Source: Streptomyces spiralis
Lineage (GTDB): Bacteria > Actinomycetota > Actinomycetes > Streptomycetales > Streptomycetaceae
Length of the DNA: 64,000 nucleotides
Assembly: GCF_014654675.1 (NCBI RefSeq)
Contig: NZ_BNBC01000003.1
Coordinates: 271,478-335,477, forward strand
Direction: 5' to 3'
Shown here: piece by piece, positions 49,745-58,058 of the stretch
Numbering within the stretch: the stretch's first letter is position 1
How the letters are laid out: each line of letters starts with the position of its first letter
Notes under the pieces: model-generated
Databases searched by the model: none
Seen by the model: only the letters and a program-made list of their open reading frames with translations
Told to the model about the DNA's origin: nothing
Position numbers and translations under genes: made by a program

Positions 49745-50134
49745 ATGGGCCACGGAGCTGACGCCAAGACCACCGCCACCGCGCGCCAGCGCCTCGAAGC
49801 CGTCGGCGCCGCCGACGTGGCCGTGACCCTCCAGGCCCTCGCCACGCCCTCCCGGCTGCGCATCCTGGCCCGCCTCCAGGAGGGCCCGTGCGCGGCGACC
49901 GAACTCGCCGATGCCGTGGGCATGGAGCAGTCCGCCTGTTCCCACCAGTTGCGTCTGCTGCGCAATCTCGGCCTGGTCACCGGCGAGCGCCGGGGCCGCT
50001 CGGTCATCTACGCCCTCTACGACAACCACGTCGCCGAACTGCTCGAGCAGGCCCTCTACCACGTGGAGCATCTGCGCCTGGGCCTGCGCGACACCCCGGC
50101 ACAGGCGTCTGCCACGGCGGCCGGAGCGCGCTGA
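49745..50134 (+). CDS. nmtR: ArsR/SmtB family metal sensor, NmtR-like
   Basis: A 129-residue winged-helix repressor. It starts MGHG, like mycobacterial NmtR, whose N-terminal Gly-His is a metal ligand. The DNA-binding helix is GMEQSACSHQLRLLRNLGLV, and the C-terminal metal site is visible as LYDNHVAELLEQALYHVEHLRLGLRD (read in parts: LYDNHV and ALYHVEHLRLGL), giving D/H and H/H pairs. NmtR-type sensors release DNA on Ni(II) or Co(II). The divergent P1B-4 ATPase is the expected target. Confidence 0.9.
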   Translation: MGHGADAKTTATARQRLEAVGAADVAVTLQALATPSRLRILARLQEGPCAATELADAVGMEQSACSHQLRLLRNLGLVTGERRGRSVIYALYDNHVAELLEQALYHVEHLRLGLRDTPAQASATAAGAR

Positions 50135-50137
50135 TCC

Positions 50138-51304
50138 TCACGCCCGCATGGGGCCGGCGTGATCGTGGCCGGTGTCCGGGGAGCCGCCCATCCCGCGCAG
50201 CATGGACAGGCCGCCGGTCCGCAGGAACCGCACCAGGAGCACGGCGGCGAGGATCAGGAAGGCGATGTCGAGCCAGGTGGTGTAGTTCCAGCTGACGCCT
50301 TCCGTGGGGACCTTCGCCTCGGCCTGGTCGGGGATCAGTCCGAGCCCGCCGAAGGCGAACTCCACGACGTATCCGGCGACGACGGCCGCCAGGAAGAGGG
50401 TGCCCAGGAGGAAGGCGGCCATCCTCGGGCCGTAGTACTTCCGGTAGATGTTGAGGATCGGCAGGATCAGCAGATCGGCGAAGATGAACGCCACCACACC
50501 CCCGAAGCTGATGCCGCCCTTCCACAGCACCACCGCCAGCGGCACGTTGCCGATGGAGCACACGAACGAGGCGATCGCCACCAGCGGCCCGACGACGGGT
50601 CCCCACAGCTTGGCGGCGAGCGGGTGGCCCTCGAAGAAGAACGCGCGCCAGAACGAGTCCGGGACCCAGGCGGCGATGGCGCCGGCGATGAACAGGCCGA
50701 CGACCAGGTCGCGCAGGATCGCGGCCCACTCCATGACGAACACGTGGCTGACGGCGGTGAAGCCCTCCCGGGAGAGCAGCCGCCGGATGAAGGAGCCTGC
50801 GCCGCGGACGGACATGTCCATCGCGGCATGACCCTCCATCGATCCGGCCAGCCCGCGTTCTGCCTGCGCCCTGGCCCGGCGCAGGGGCCCCGCGCGCAGG
50901 AACAGCCGGAACAGGACCGCCAGCACGGCGATCATGACGGGGCCGCCGACGAACTCCGCCGCGGTGAACTGCCAGCCCATCAGCAGCGCGAGGATGACAC
51001 CGAGTTCGACGACGAGGTTGGTGGAGGCGATCTCGAAGGCCATCGCGGCGGTGAAGTCGGCGCCCTTGCGGAACAGCGAACGGGCCAGCGCCACCGCGGC
51101 GTAGGAGCACGACGAGGACGCGACGCCGAGGCCCGCGGCGACGGCGAGAGTGCGGGGCCGGTCGTCGCCGAGCAGGGAGACGACCGTGGACTTGCGGACC
51201 ACGGCCTGGACGACCGCGGACAGGGCGAAGCCCAGGATGAGGGCCCAGGTGATCTCCCACGTCATGGACCCGGTGATCGACAGTGCGTGCAGTACGGCGT
51301 GCAT
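50138..51304 (-). CDS. ArsP_1-type permease (DUF318)
   Basis: A 388-residue membrane protein with about eight to nine hydrophobic segments. It has the permease-family motifs VASSSCSYAAVALA and SFVCSIGNVPLAVVLWKGG (conserved Ser/Cys/Asn). Members include ArsP trivalent organoarsenical exporters and uncharacterised metal permeases. The 128 bp between it and the lipoprotein gene include a strong hairpin (51384-51426), so cotranscription with the upstream genes is not assured. AAGG precedes ATG 51304. The stop is three bases from that of nmtR (convergent). Confidence 0.85.
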   Translation of the reverse strand: MHAVLHALSITGSMTWEITWALILGFALSAVVQAVVRKSTVVSLLGDDRPRTLAVAAGLGVASSSCSYAAVALARSLFRKGADFTAAMAFEIASTNLVVELGVILALLMGWQFTAAEFVGGPVMIAVLAVLFRLFLRAGPLRRARAQAERGLAGSMEGHAAMDMSVRGAGSFIRRLLSREGFTAVSHVFVMEWAAILRDLVVGLFIAGAIAAWVPDSFWRAFFFEGHPLAAKLWGPVVGPLVAIASFVCSIGNVPLAVVLWKGGISFGGVVAFIFADLLILPILNIYRKYYGPRMAAFLLGTLFLAAVVAGYVVEFAFGGLGLIPDQAEAKVPTEGVSWNYTTWLDIAFLILAAVLLVRFLRTGGLSMLRGMGGSPDTGHDHAGPMRA

Positions 51305-51383
51305 CTGCGAAACCTTCTCTCCGCGGGACGGCGTACGGCCTCCCGGCACCCTCCTGGCGGCGGGCTTGCTCGCCGGGCCGGGT

Positions 51384-51426
51384 GCGGGGCGCCACCGCAC
51401 GGGGATCCGCAGTGGTGGCGCCCCGC
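51384..51426 (-). terminator. Strong hairpin after the Met-rich lipoprotein gene
   Basis: Perfect 13 bp arms GCGGGGCGCCACC / GGTGGCGCCCCGC, 17-base loop, directly after the lipoprotein stop. There is no T-run, as is common for GC-rich actinobacterial terminators. It should separate the lipoprotein transcript from the permease. Confidence 0.6.
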
Positions 51427-51432
51427 CGGAGG

Positions 51433-52404
51433 TCAGCCCACGTGCAGGGTCAGGGCGGCGGTGTGGAGCGTGCCGCCGGTCCGGAACTGCAGGAACAGCC
51501 GCCAGTTGCCGGAGGTGGGCAGTTCGGCGTGGAAGTTCAGGTCCGGGCCGCCGTGGTCGCCGGTCACCTCGGTGGTCGGGTGGAGGTGGGCGAACGCGGC
51601 GTCGCCTTCGTGGAAGCCGGTCAGGTGGGCGTAGGTGCCCAGGTAGGGCTGCAGGTCGGTGACCGGCTTGCCGTCCTTGGAGACGGAGACGGTCAGCGGG
51701 TGTGCCATCCCCGCCATGGGCTCGCCCTTGACGGTGACGGTGTACCCGTCGGCCCGCGTGCTGCCGGCGGGGGCGGGCAGCGGTGTCCTCGTGGCGCCGC
51801 CGGGCACGGTGAGGGTGCGCGAGAGCACGAGGTCCTTGCCCTTGCCAGGACCGGCGGCCGGGGTGAAGGACGCGAACATCCGCCATGAGCCCGGCGTGAG
51901 GGAGGCCAGGCCGGCGCTCCAGGTGCCGTCTGCGGCCATGGTGGGGTGGATGTGCTGGAAGCCGGTCAGGTCGGAGCGGATGGCGTAGAAGTGCATCCGC
52001 TTGGTCTGGTCGACGGCGAAGTCGGTGACCGGCTTGCCGTCGGGGCCCGTGACCGTGAACCGGTAGGCGGTCCGCCGGCCCGAGGGCAGGGTGGTGTCCT
52101 TGGAGGAGAGACGGTAGCCGTCCTCGGTGTCGGACAGTCCCTCGCCGGTGGACATGTGATCCATGCCGGGCATGTCACCCATCGCCTGCGATGCGCTGGG
52201 CGAGGCGGGCACGGACGACTTGGCTCCGTGGTCCATGCCGGGCATGGACGAGGAGTCCCCGGAGGAGCCGCCCGAGGAGCCACAGGCGGCCAGCACCAGC
52301 GTCAGAGCGGCCGCGGCACCGGCCGCGGCGAAGCCGCGGCGCGTGGTGAACCGGGGAGAGCGGATCGGAGAACGGAACGAGGAGCGGGACAAGAAACGGG
52401 ACAT
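51433..52404 (-). CDS. Met/His-rich lipoprotein, putative copper-binding
   Basis: A 323-residue exported lipoprotein with lipobox LAAC. After it come two copies of a metal-binding-like MPGMDH motif (SSMPGMDHG and GDMPGMDHM), like copper chaperones and DUF305-type proteins, then about 240 residues of beta-rich domain with several His (FQHIHPTMA, FAHLHPTTE, LNFHAEL). The conserved HxHP pairs suggest two related beta-domains. It is likely a surface copper-handling protein. The CsoR-like site upstream of the DUF6153 gene supports copper control. Start ATG 52404; GGAAAGA upstream. Confidence 0.8.
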   Translation of the reverse strand: MSRFLSRSSFRSPIRSPRFTTRRGFAAAGAAAALTLVLAACGSSGGSSGDSSSMPGMDHGAKSSVPASPSASQAMGDMPGMDHMSTGEGLSDTEDGYRLSSKDTTLPSGRRTAYRFTVTGPDGKPVTDFAVDQTKRMHFYAIRSDLTGFQHIHPTMAADGTWSAGLASLTPGSWRMFASFTPAAGPGKGKDLVLSRTLTVPGGATRTPLPAPAGSTRADGYTVTVKGEPMAGMAHPLTVSVSKDGKPVTDLQPYLGTYAHLTGFHEGDAAFAHLHPTTEVTGDHGGPDLNFHAELPTSGNWRLFLQFRTGGTLHTAALTLHVG

Positions 52405-52506
52405 CGACGTGGGTCTTTCCAGGTGGGCGCACCACACCGGTGGCGCGCGGAAACGAGCAGGGCACCGTGCCGGTTCCGGCCCTGGGCCGGTTCCGGCGCG
52501 CGCCTG

Positions 52507-53004
52507 TCACGTCCGCGCGATGCACACCTGAAGCAGGAGATCTCGTCCGCCGGCCGGTGGCCCGCGCCGCCCCGTCGCGCGGACGGCCGCGCGCAGTCCC
52601 GCCGCCGCCCCGAGGGCGAGCGCCCCGGCGCCCGCCACGGCGAGCAGACCGGGCGCGGGCAAGGGCACCCGCTCCTGGGCCGGGGTCGAGACACAGTGGA
52701 CCCCGCTCATGCCGGACGTGTCGGCGGCCCGGACCGCAGGACCCGCACCGTGCGTGTCCGGCGCCGTGACCGTGGACATGGGGGCGACATCCTGGCCGCC
52801 GGCCACAGGGGTCGGGCCGGTCATGGGGGCCATGCCGGTCATAGGGGGCAGAGGGAGGGCGGCCGTGTCGGACATGGCGCCGTGGCACCCCTCCGCGGCG
52901 GTGGCCGGGGCGCCGTGCATGAGGAACAGACCGAACAGCACCGCGCAGACCGCGAGCAGGCGGGCGATGCCCCGTCTGACTGCTCGTCCCCGCACGCTGT
53001 CCAC
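52507..53004 (-). CDS. DUF6153-like exported membrane protein
   Basis: A 165-residue protein: a hydrophobic N-terminus (RLLAVCAVLFGLFLMHGAPA), a Met-rich central part (PPMTGMAPMTG), one more hydrophobic segment near the C-terminus (GLLAVAGAGALALGAAAGL) and an ending like DUF6153 proteins (GRDLLLQVCIART). DUF6153 proteins are small streptomycete membrane proteins rich in His, Met or Cys. GTG 53004 has GGGA upstream. It precedes the lipoprotein gene by 102 bp on the same strand, and a CsoR-type site lies 49 bp before it. Confidence 0.7.
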   Translation of the reverse strand: MDSVRGRAVRRGIARLLAVCAVLFGLFLMHGAPATAAEGCHGAMSDTAALPLPPMTGMAPMTGPTPVAGGQDVAPMSTVTAPDTHGAGPAVRAADTSGMSGVHCVSTPAQERVPLPAPGLLAVAGAGALALGAAAGLRAAVRATGRRGPPAGGRDLLLQVCIART

Positions 53005-53052
53005 GACACTGTCCCTTCTCGCCGGCCTCGGCTCGCGCCTGCCCACCCGACC

Positions 53053-53069
53053 ATACCCCACCAGGGTAT
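53053..53069 (-). promoter_or_regulatory. CsoR-type copper operator (ATACCC-N5-GGGTAT)
   Basis: A perfect inverted repeat ATACCC / GGGTAT around CACCA, 49 bp before the DUF6153 start. It matches the ATACCC-N-GGGTAT class bound by CsoR in streptomycetes. The genes downstream encode Met-rich exported proteins, which agrees with copper induction. Confidence 0.75.
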
Positions 53070-53140
53070 CGGTCGGCCGACGAGAGGGCTGACGGGCCGC
53101 CTCCATGACGGCACTGAGACGCACGTCACACACAGCCGGG

Positions 53141-53476
53141 TCAGGTGCCGGGACGGGGAGCTCGCAGGTGCTCCCGCCGGGCCAGTTCCTCGTCGTCGAC
53201 GAGCGTGAGCATGGGCTGGCCCGGCGCACACATCATGGTGACGAGGAAGCGGCTCCAGGAGTCCGCCCGGTTGTTCCCGTCCTGGTGGTGGATGACGTCG
53301 CCGCCCGGCTCCCAGAAGGTCTCCCCCGCCTTGATCACCCGCTCGGGCTCACCCTCCAGCTGAGCCGTCTTCCATGCTTCCGGACGCGGCCGGCTCTCAT
53401 TGCTCCCCGCACCGCCCGCGGCGCCCGTGCTCCCCGCGCTCCCCGAGCCGCCTGCCGCCGATTCCTTGTTCGCCAA
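53141..53476 (-). CDS. Cupin-domain protein with a truncated, replaced N-terminus
   Basis: A 111-residue protein. The C-terminal ~70 residues look like the second half of a cupin (EGEPERVIKAGETFWEPGGD, VIHHQDGNNR, PGQPMLTLVDDEEL). The first ~40 residues are a low-complexity Gly/Ser/Ala stretch instead of the first cupin beta-strands with the HxH motif. Normal family members are about 140-150 residues. The gene therefore looks damaged, and the MITE-like repeat begins only 30 bp upstream of its ATG. It could be a pseudogene, or an intact protein with a novel leader. Confidence 0.55.
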   Translation of the reverse strand: MANKESAAGGSGSAGSTGAAGGAGSNESRPRPEAWKTAQLEGEPERVIKAGETFWEPGGDVIHHQDGNNRADSWSRFLVTMMCAPGQPMLTLVDDEELARREHLRAPRPGT

Positions 53477-53505
53477 GATGATGCCTCCGTGAGTGGGCCC
53501 GATGG

Positions 53506-53592
53506 CCTAGGGGGTGTCTCGCCGATCAGGCCGGGCTCGCGGCGCCTGGCACCGCACCCTGATCCGCCCTGATCGACGAGACACCCCCTAGG
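53506..53592. mobile_element. 87 bp MITE-like element with 25 bp terminal inverted repeats
   Basis: The left arm (53506-53530) starts CCTAGGGGGTGTCTCG and the right arm (53568-53592) is its inverse with a single mismatch in 25 bases. The 37 bp between are unrelated filler. The outer bases give CTAG on both sides, like a CTAG/TA target. Size, symmetry and absence of any gene fit a miniature inverted-repeat element or IS relic. The right arm supplies the TAG stop of the NmrA-type gene. A symmetric terminator is the alternative. Confidence 0.65.
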
Positions 53593-54319
53593 ACAGCCAG
53601 TCGGCGTAGTGGGTGGGGGCGATGCGGGCGTCACCTTTGGTGGTGAGGACGTCGCCGGGAACGGCGGCGAACATGCCGGCGGTGTCGTCGGTGACGACCG
53701 TACGGCCGTCCGGGTGGGCCTCGAGGGTGATCCTGCCGAGTTCGTCGAGAGTGAAGACGTCGGGCCCGCCGACCTCGAGGGTGCCGTTCAACGGGGTGCC
53801 GAGTGCGACGTCGGCGACGGTGTCGGAGACGTCCTTGGCGGCGATCGGCTGGATCGGCGTGGCGGGCAGACGGACGGTCTCGCCGTCGGTGGTCCACGAC
53901 AGGACCGCGTCCATGAACTCCATGAACTGGGTGGCGCGGACGATGGAGTACGGTATCCGCCCGGCCTTGAGGATGTCCTCCTGCAGGGCCTTGGCCTGGT
54001 AGTAGACGAGGCCGGGCACCTGGTCGGTGCCGACGATCGAGAGGACGACGACGTGTCCCACCCCGCCCTTCCGGCAGGCCGCCAGGAGGTTGTCCATGGA
54101 GGTCCGGAAGAAGGCCGGTGAGGCGTCGTCGAAGGTCGGTGAGTTCGTCAGGTTGACGACGACGTCGGCTTCGGCCACCGCCTCCTCCAGGCCCTGGCCG
54201 GTGATCACGTCGACACCGGTGGACATGGAGTGCGGTACGGCCTCGTGTCCGGCCGCGTTCAGCTTCTTCACGACCTGCGACCCGATCAATCCGGTACCGC
54301 CGATCACTGCGAACTTCAT
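53588..54319 (-). CDS. NmrA/SDR-a-type NAD(P)-binding protein
   Basis: A 243-residue atypical SDR: MKFAVIGGTGLIGSQVVKKL Rossmann start, NLTNSPTFDDASPAF, RKGGVGHVVVLSIVGTD, and YYQAKALQEDILKAGRIPYS with the Tyr/Lys pair. Similar proteins sense NADP or act on quinones. The final TAG stop lies in the inverted repeat 53568-53592, so the natural C-terminus may have been altered there. ATG 54319 has GGGAGG seven bases upstream. Confidence 0.88.
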   Translation of the reverse strand: MKFAVIGGTGLIGSQVVKKLNAAGHEAVPHSMSTGVDVITGQGLEEAVAEADVVVNLTNSPTFDDASPAFFRTSMDNLLAACRKGGVGHVVVLSIVGTDQVPGLVYYQAKALQEDILKAGRIPYSIVRATQFMEFMDAVLSWTTDGETVRLPATPIQPIAAKDVSDTVADVALGTPLNGTLEVGGPDVFTLDELGRITLEAHPDGRTVVTDDTAGMFAAVPGDVLTTKGDARIAPTHYADWLS

Positions 54320-54378
54320 ACGAGCGCCTCCCATCGCGGACCACTCGTCATGTGGTCATGGGTCCAGACTGCGACGGC

Positions 54379-56859
54379 TCAGTGCGCGGCGCACGTCACG
54401 CCCGCGTGTGTGGGTGTGCCGGTCGGGTCCTCCTCGGCCCAGACGACCTTGCCGCCCGACACCCAGCGGGCGCCCCATCGCCGGGACAGCTGGGCGACCA
54501 GGAAGAGGCCGCGGCCGTTCTCGTCGACGGCACGGGCGCGACGCACCCGCGGGGAGCCGACGTCGGCATCGAACACTTCGCAGGTCAGTACCTGATGCCG
54601 GATCAGACGGAGGACGATCGGACCGGTGCTGTGGCGCACGGCGTTGGTTACCAGTTCACTGACGATCAACTGGGTGGAGTCCACGAGACCTTCCAGTCCC
54701 CATTCGGCCAGCTGGTCGGCCGCCCTGTGCCGGGCGGTGCGGACGGCCCTCTGGTCGTCGGGCAGCGTCCAGGAGGCGACCTGCGTGGGTCGCAGTGAGC
54801 GGGTCCGCACCAGGAGCAGGGTGACGTCGTCGGAGGGCGCCTGACCCGGGCGACTCTCCGTCGCGCGGGTGCAGAGTTCTTCCAGCGGACGGTCCGGCTG
54901 TGCCAGGGCGGCGCCCAGGCGGTGCATCCCCTGGTCGATGTCGTGGTCGCGGGACTCGATCAGCCCGTCGGTGTACAGGGCGAGGAGGCTTCCCTCGGGC
55001 AGTTCCAGCTCCACCGCCTCGAACGGCACTCCCAGTCCGATGCCCAGCGGGCTTCCGGTGGGCAGGTCGGGGAAGGTGACCCGACCCTGCGGATCGATGA
55101 TCGCGGGCGGCGGGTGCCCGGCCCGCGCCATGGTGCACCGGCGGGTGACCGGGTCGTAGACGGCGTACAGACAGGTGGCTCCCACGACGGCGTTGGGCTG
55201 GTCCGGGGCGTCGGCGTCCTCCTCGGCCAGGCGCTGGACCGTGTCGTCGAGATGGGCCAGCAACTCGTCGGGGGGCAGCTCCATATGGGCGAGCGTGTGC
55301 ACGGCGGTGCGGAGCCTGCCCATCGTCGCGGCGGCGTTGATGCCGTGTCCGACGACATCGCCGACGACGAGGGCCACCCGGGCACCGGACAGCGGGATCA
55401 CATCGAACCAGTCGCCCCCGACGCCGCTGTGGGCGTCGGCGGGGAGGTAACGCGAGGCGGCCTCGACGGCAGCGCCGCCCCTCAGACGGTGCGGGAGCAG
55501 GTTGCGCTGGAGCGCGAGGGCCGCGGTCTGCTCACGCGCGTACTGGCGCGCGTTGTCCAGCGCCAGCGCGGCCCGGGTGACGAGCTCTTCGGCGAGCAGC
55601 AGGTCGAACTCCTGGAACGGCACCGGGTCCTCGGTGCGGATGAACACCGCCATGCCCAGCAGGGTCCGCTGCGCGCGGATGGGGACGACCATCAGGGAAT
55701 GCATGCCGTTCTCATGGATCGTCCGCGCCAGTGCCGGCTCCTGGTCGGTCCAGGTGCCCGGAGCGGCGTCCAGGACCGGCTGCAGGTGGGAACTGCCGGT
55801 GCGCAGGACGTCGGTGAAGGGTGAGGCGGGCGGCAGGGGTACCGGCTCACCGAGTGCCCACGGGGATTCCGGGATCCCTTGGTGGATCGAGGCCAGACCG
55901 GCACGCCGGAACGCGGGCGGGCGCTCGCCCGTCGGGCCGAAGTGGGCCGGCGGCCCTTCCCCGAACGGGATCGACGGCTCGAGGTCGACGGCGGCGTAGT
56001 CGGCGAGCAGGGGCACGGCCAGATCGGCCAGTTCCTGGCTGGTCCGCATCGCGTCCAGGCTGCTGCCCAGGCGTGCGCCGGCCTGGCTGAGGATGGCCAG
56101 GCGCTCGCGGGCACGCCGGGTCTCGGTGACGTCGACGCTGATGGTGCACACCCCCAGCGTCTGCCCGTCGGCTCCCTGGAGGCAGAAGAACGAACCCGCG
56201 AACGTGTGCTCCCGGCGTGGGCCCGTCGGCAGCCACCGGCGGAACTCGTGGACCGTGGTGGCCCCGCTCCGCAGTACCTGCTCCATCACGGCCTCGAGCG
56301 CTTCGGCCTTGGCACCGGGCCAGACTTCGGTGAGTCGGCGCCCGAGCCGTCGCTCACGGCGAATGCCGTCGTGGCTCTCCGTCGTGTCGTTGACCCAGGT
56401 GCAGCGCAGCTGCCGGTCGCGCACGACGATGCCGATGGGCGCGCGGGTGAGCAGCGACTCGCGCACCGATCCGGTCATCGCCTCCCCGGACAGCGAGCCG
56501 ACATCGGCCACGGACGCCAGCCACCGCACCGCTCCGTCCTGCCCCGACACCATCGACATCCGCAGGCTGACGTCGAGTGTCCGGCCGTCCCGGTGGCGCA
56601 CCGCCGTGGTGCCCCACCAGCCGTGCCGGGCACGGCACTCCTCGATGAACGCCGAGATCGACGGTGCTCCTGCCGAGGACGGCAGGATGAGCGCGGCGGA
56701 CCGGCCCACCACGTCCCCGGCGGTGTACCCGACGAGTTGCTCGGCGGCCCGCGTCCACGCGACCACCGTCCCCCGCTCGTCGAACATCACGATCGCCGAC
56801 CCGGCCGGCTCACGCGTGTCGCTGTGATCGCCGAGCGTGACATCGTCAGTACTGATCAT
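54379..56859 (-). CDS. PAS-PAS-GAF-SpoIIE phosphatase with C-terminal HATPase domain (paralogue)
   Basis: An 826-residue protein with the same order as the one at 12071-14491: PAS (about 10-125), second PAS (about 130-250), GAF (about 265-450), SpoIIE phosphatase (about 480-680, GVGGDWFDVIPLSGARVALV core) and HATPase (about 705-826, SELVTNAVRHSTG and DENGRGLFLVAQL). The HATPase domain carries the N-box VSELVTNAVRHS and G-box VDENGRGLFLV. ATG 56859 has GAGGG upstream. It is divergent from the ECF41 gene at 57072, 212 bp away. Confidence 0.92.
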   Translation of the reverse strand: MISTDDVTLGDHSDTREPAGSAIVMFDERGTVVAWTRAAEQLVGYTAGDVVGRSAALILPSSAGAPSISAFIEECRARHGWWGTTAVRHRDGRTLDVSLRMSMVSGQDGAVRWLASVADVGSLSGEAMTGSVRESLLTRAPIGIVVRDRQLRCTWVNDTTESHDGIRRERRLGRRLTEVWPGAKAEALEAVMEQVLRSGATTVHEFRRWLPTGPRREHTFAGSFFCLQGADGQTLGVCTISVDVTETRRARERLAILSQAGARLGSSLDAMRTSQELADLAVPLLADYAAVDLEPSIPFGEGPPAHFGPTGERPPAFRRAGLASIHQGIPESPWALGEPVPLPPASPFTDVLRTGSSHLQPVLDAAPGTWTDQEPALARTIHENGMHSLMVVPIRAQRTLLGMAVFIRTEDPVPFQEFDLLLAEELVTRAALALDNARQYAREQTAALALQRNLLPHRLRGGAAVEAASRYLPADAHSGVGGDWFDVIPLSGARVALVVGDVVGHGINAAATMGRLRTAVHTLAHMELPPDELLAHLDDTVQRLAEEDADAPDQPNAVVGATCLYAVYDPVTRRCTMARAGHPPPAIIDPQGRVTFPDLPTGSPLGIGLGVPFEAVELELPEGSLLALYTDGLIESRDHDIDQGMHRLGAALAQPDRPLEELCTRATESRPGQAPSDDVTLLLVRTRSLRPTQVASWTLPDDQRAVRTARHRAADQLAEWGLEGLVDSTQLIVSELVTNAVRHSTGPIVLRLIRHQVLTCEVFDADVGSPRVRRARAVDENGRGLFLVAQLSRRWGARWVSGGKVVWAEEDPTGTPTHAGVTCAAH

Positions 56860-57071
56860 CGAACTGCCCTCGGGTGAGTGGTTTGGCGGAGCGGCATCAG
56901 GCAGGTGCACCGAGGTGCGGACCGCGAACTTCGCTTTCCGGCCAATTGACCGGATAGTCCCGCAATGTGTGACAGCGGTGTCTCCCACGGCACCGCCGCC
57001 ACAGGCGGGACACCCGCGCGCGTCCCCATGAGGCGGCTTGTAGCATGGTGATCCGGAGCTGGAGGACGTCT

Positions 57072-57968
57072 ATGTACGCCGGTGACGAGGCAGACTCACT
57101 GGACCGGGCGACGCGGGATTTCATCGCGGCGCGTCCTCAACTGTTCGGCATCGCCTATCGCATTCTCGGCAGCGCGACGGAGGCCGAGGACATCGTCCAG
57201 GAGGCGTGGCTGCGCTGGCAGAACGCCGACCGTGCCGGCATCCACGAGCCGACGGCGTTCCTGACGACGGTCACCGCCCGGCTGGCGATCAACCACGCGC
57301 AGTCCGCCAGGGTGCGGCGCGAGTCGTACATCGGGCCGTGGCTTCCGGAGCCGGTCGACACCAGCGGGGATCCGCACCTGGGCGCGGAACGCGCGGAGGC
57401 ACTCGATCTGGCGGTGCTCTTCCTTCTGGAGAAGCTGAACCCCGTGGAGCGGGCCGCCTACGTGCTCAGAGAGGCGTTCGACTACCCGTACCAGCAGATC
57501 GCGGAGATCCTGGAGACGAGCGAAGCCAATACGCGCCAGTTGGTGAGCCGCGCCCGCAAGCATCTGTCGTCGCAGCGCAGGGAGCCGGTCAGCTCCGACG
57601 CGCACCGGCGCCTGCTGGAGGCGTTCGTCGCCGCCGCGCAGACCGGTGATCTCTCGGCGCTCGAGGGTGTCCTCACGGCGGACGTGGTCAGTTACGCCGA
57701 CGGCGGAGGGATGCGCGGGGCGAGCAGGATCCCGGTCATCGGGCGTCCGCACGTCTCCAAGTACGTCGCCGCCTTCGCCCCGCGTTTCTGGCCCGAGAGG
57801 GACGTTCGCTGGGTCGAGGCCAACGGCAGGCCGGCCGCCCTGCTCTCGGCCGGTGGCACCCCGGTGGCCCTGCTGTCCATCGAGGTGTCGGCAGTCGGCA
57901 TCGAACGCCTGATGTGGGTGCTGAATCCCACCAAACTCGCTTCGTACGCGGCCTCGTCGGACGGTTGA
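57072..57968 (+). CDS. ECF41-family RNA polymerase sigma factor (SigJ-like)
   Basis: A 298-residue sigma factor. Sigma-2 is at about 10-80 (GIAYRILGSATEAEDIVQEA, FLTTVTARLAINHAQSARV), sigma-4 at about 120-175 (VERAAYVLREAFDYPYQQIA, ANTRQLVSRARKHL), and a SnoaL-like C-terminal extension about 180-298. ECF41 hallmarks are present: WLPEP linker, DGGG motif and NPTKL near the end, where the extension controls activity in place of an anti-sigma. ATG 57072 is six bases after GGAGG. It is convergent with the related gene at 58059. Confidence 0.93.
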   Translation: MYAGDEADSLDRATRDFIAARPQLFGIAYRILGSATEAEDIVQEAWLRWQNADRAGIHEPTAFLTTVTARLAINHAQSARVRRESYIGPWLPEPVDTSGDPHLGAERAEALDLAVLFLLEKLNPVERAAYVLREAFDYPYQQIAEILETSEANTRQLVSRARKHLSSQRREPVSSDAHRRLLEAFVAAAQTGDLSALEGVLTADVVSYADGGGMRGASRIPVIGRPHVSKYVAAFAPRFWPERDVRWVEANGRPAALLSAGGTPVALLSIEVSAVGIERLMWVLNPTKLASYAASSDG

Positions 57969-58012
57969 GGGCCGTACGTCGGCGCGTCTTTCTGCTCCGT
58001 GCGAAGCCCTGT

Positions 58013-58046
58013 CACGAACACGAACACGAACACGAACAGGAACAGG
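58013..58046. repeat. Hexamer microsatellite (CACGAA)x4 plus two CAGGAA-like units
   Basis: Four perfect CACGAA units at 58013-58036, then two variants to 58046, in the gap between the two convergent ECF41-type genes. There is no coding role, but slippage is possible. Compare the (CACCGA)x4 tract at 3391. Confidence 0.75.
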
Positions 58047-58058
58047 ACCGGCGGGCTG

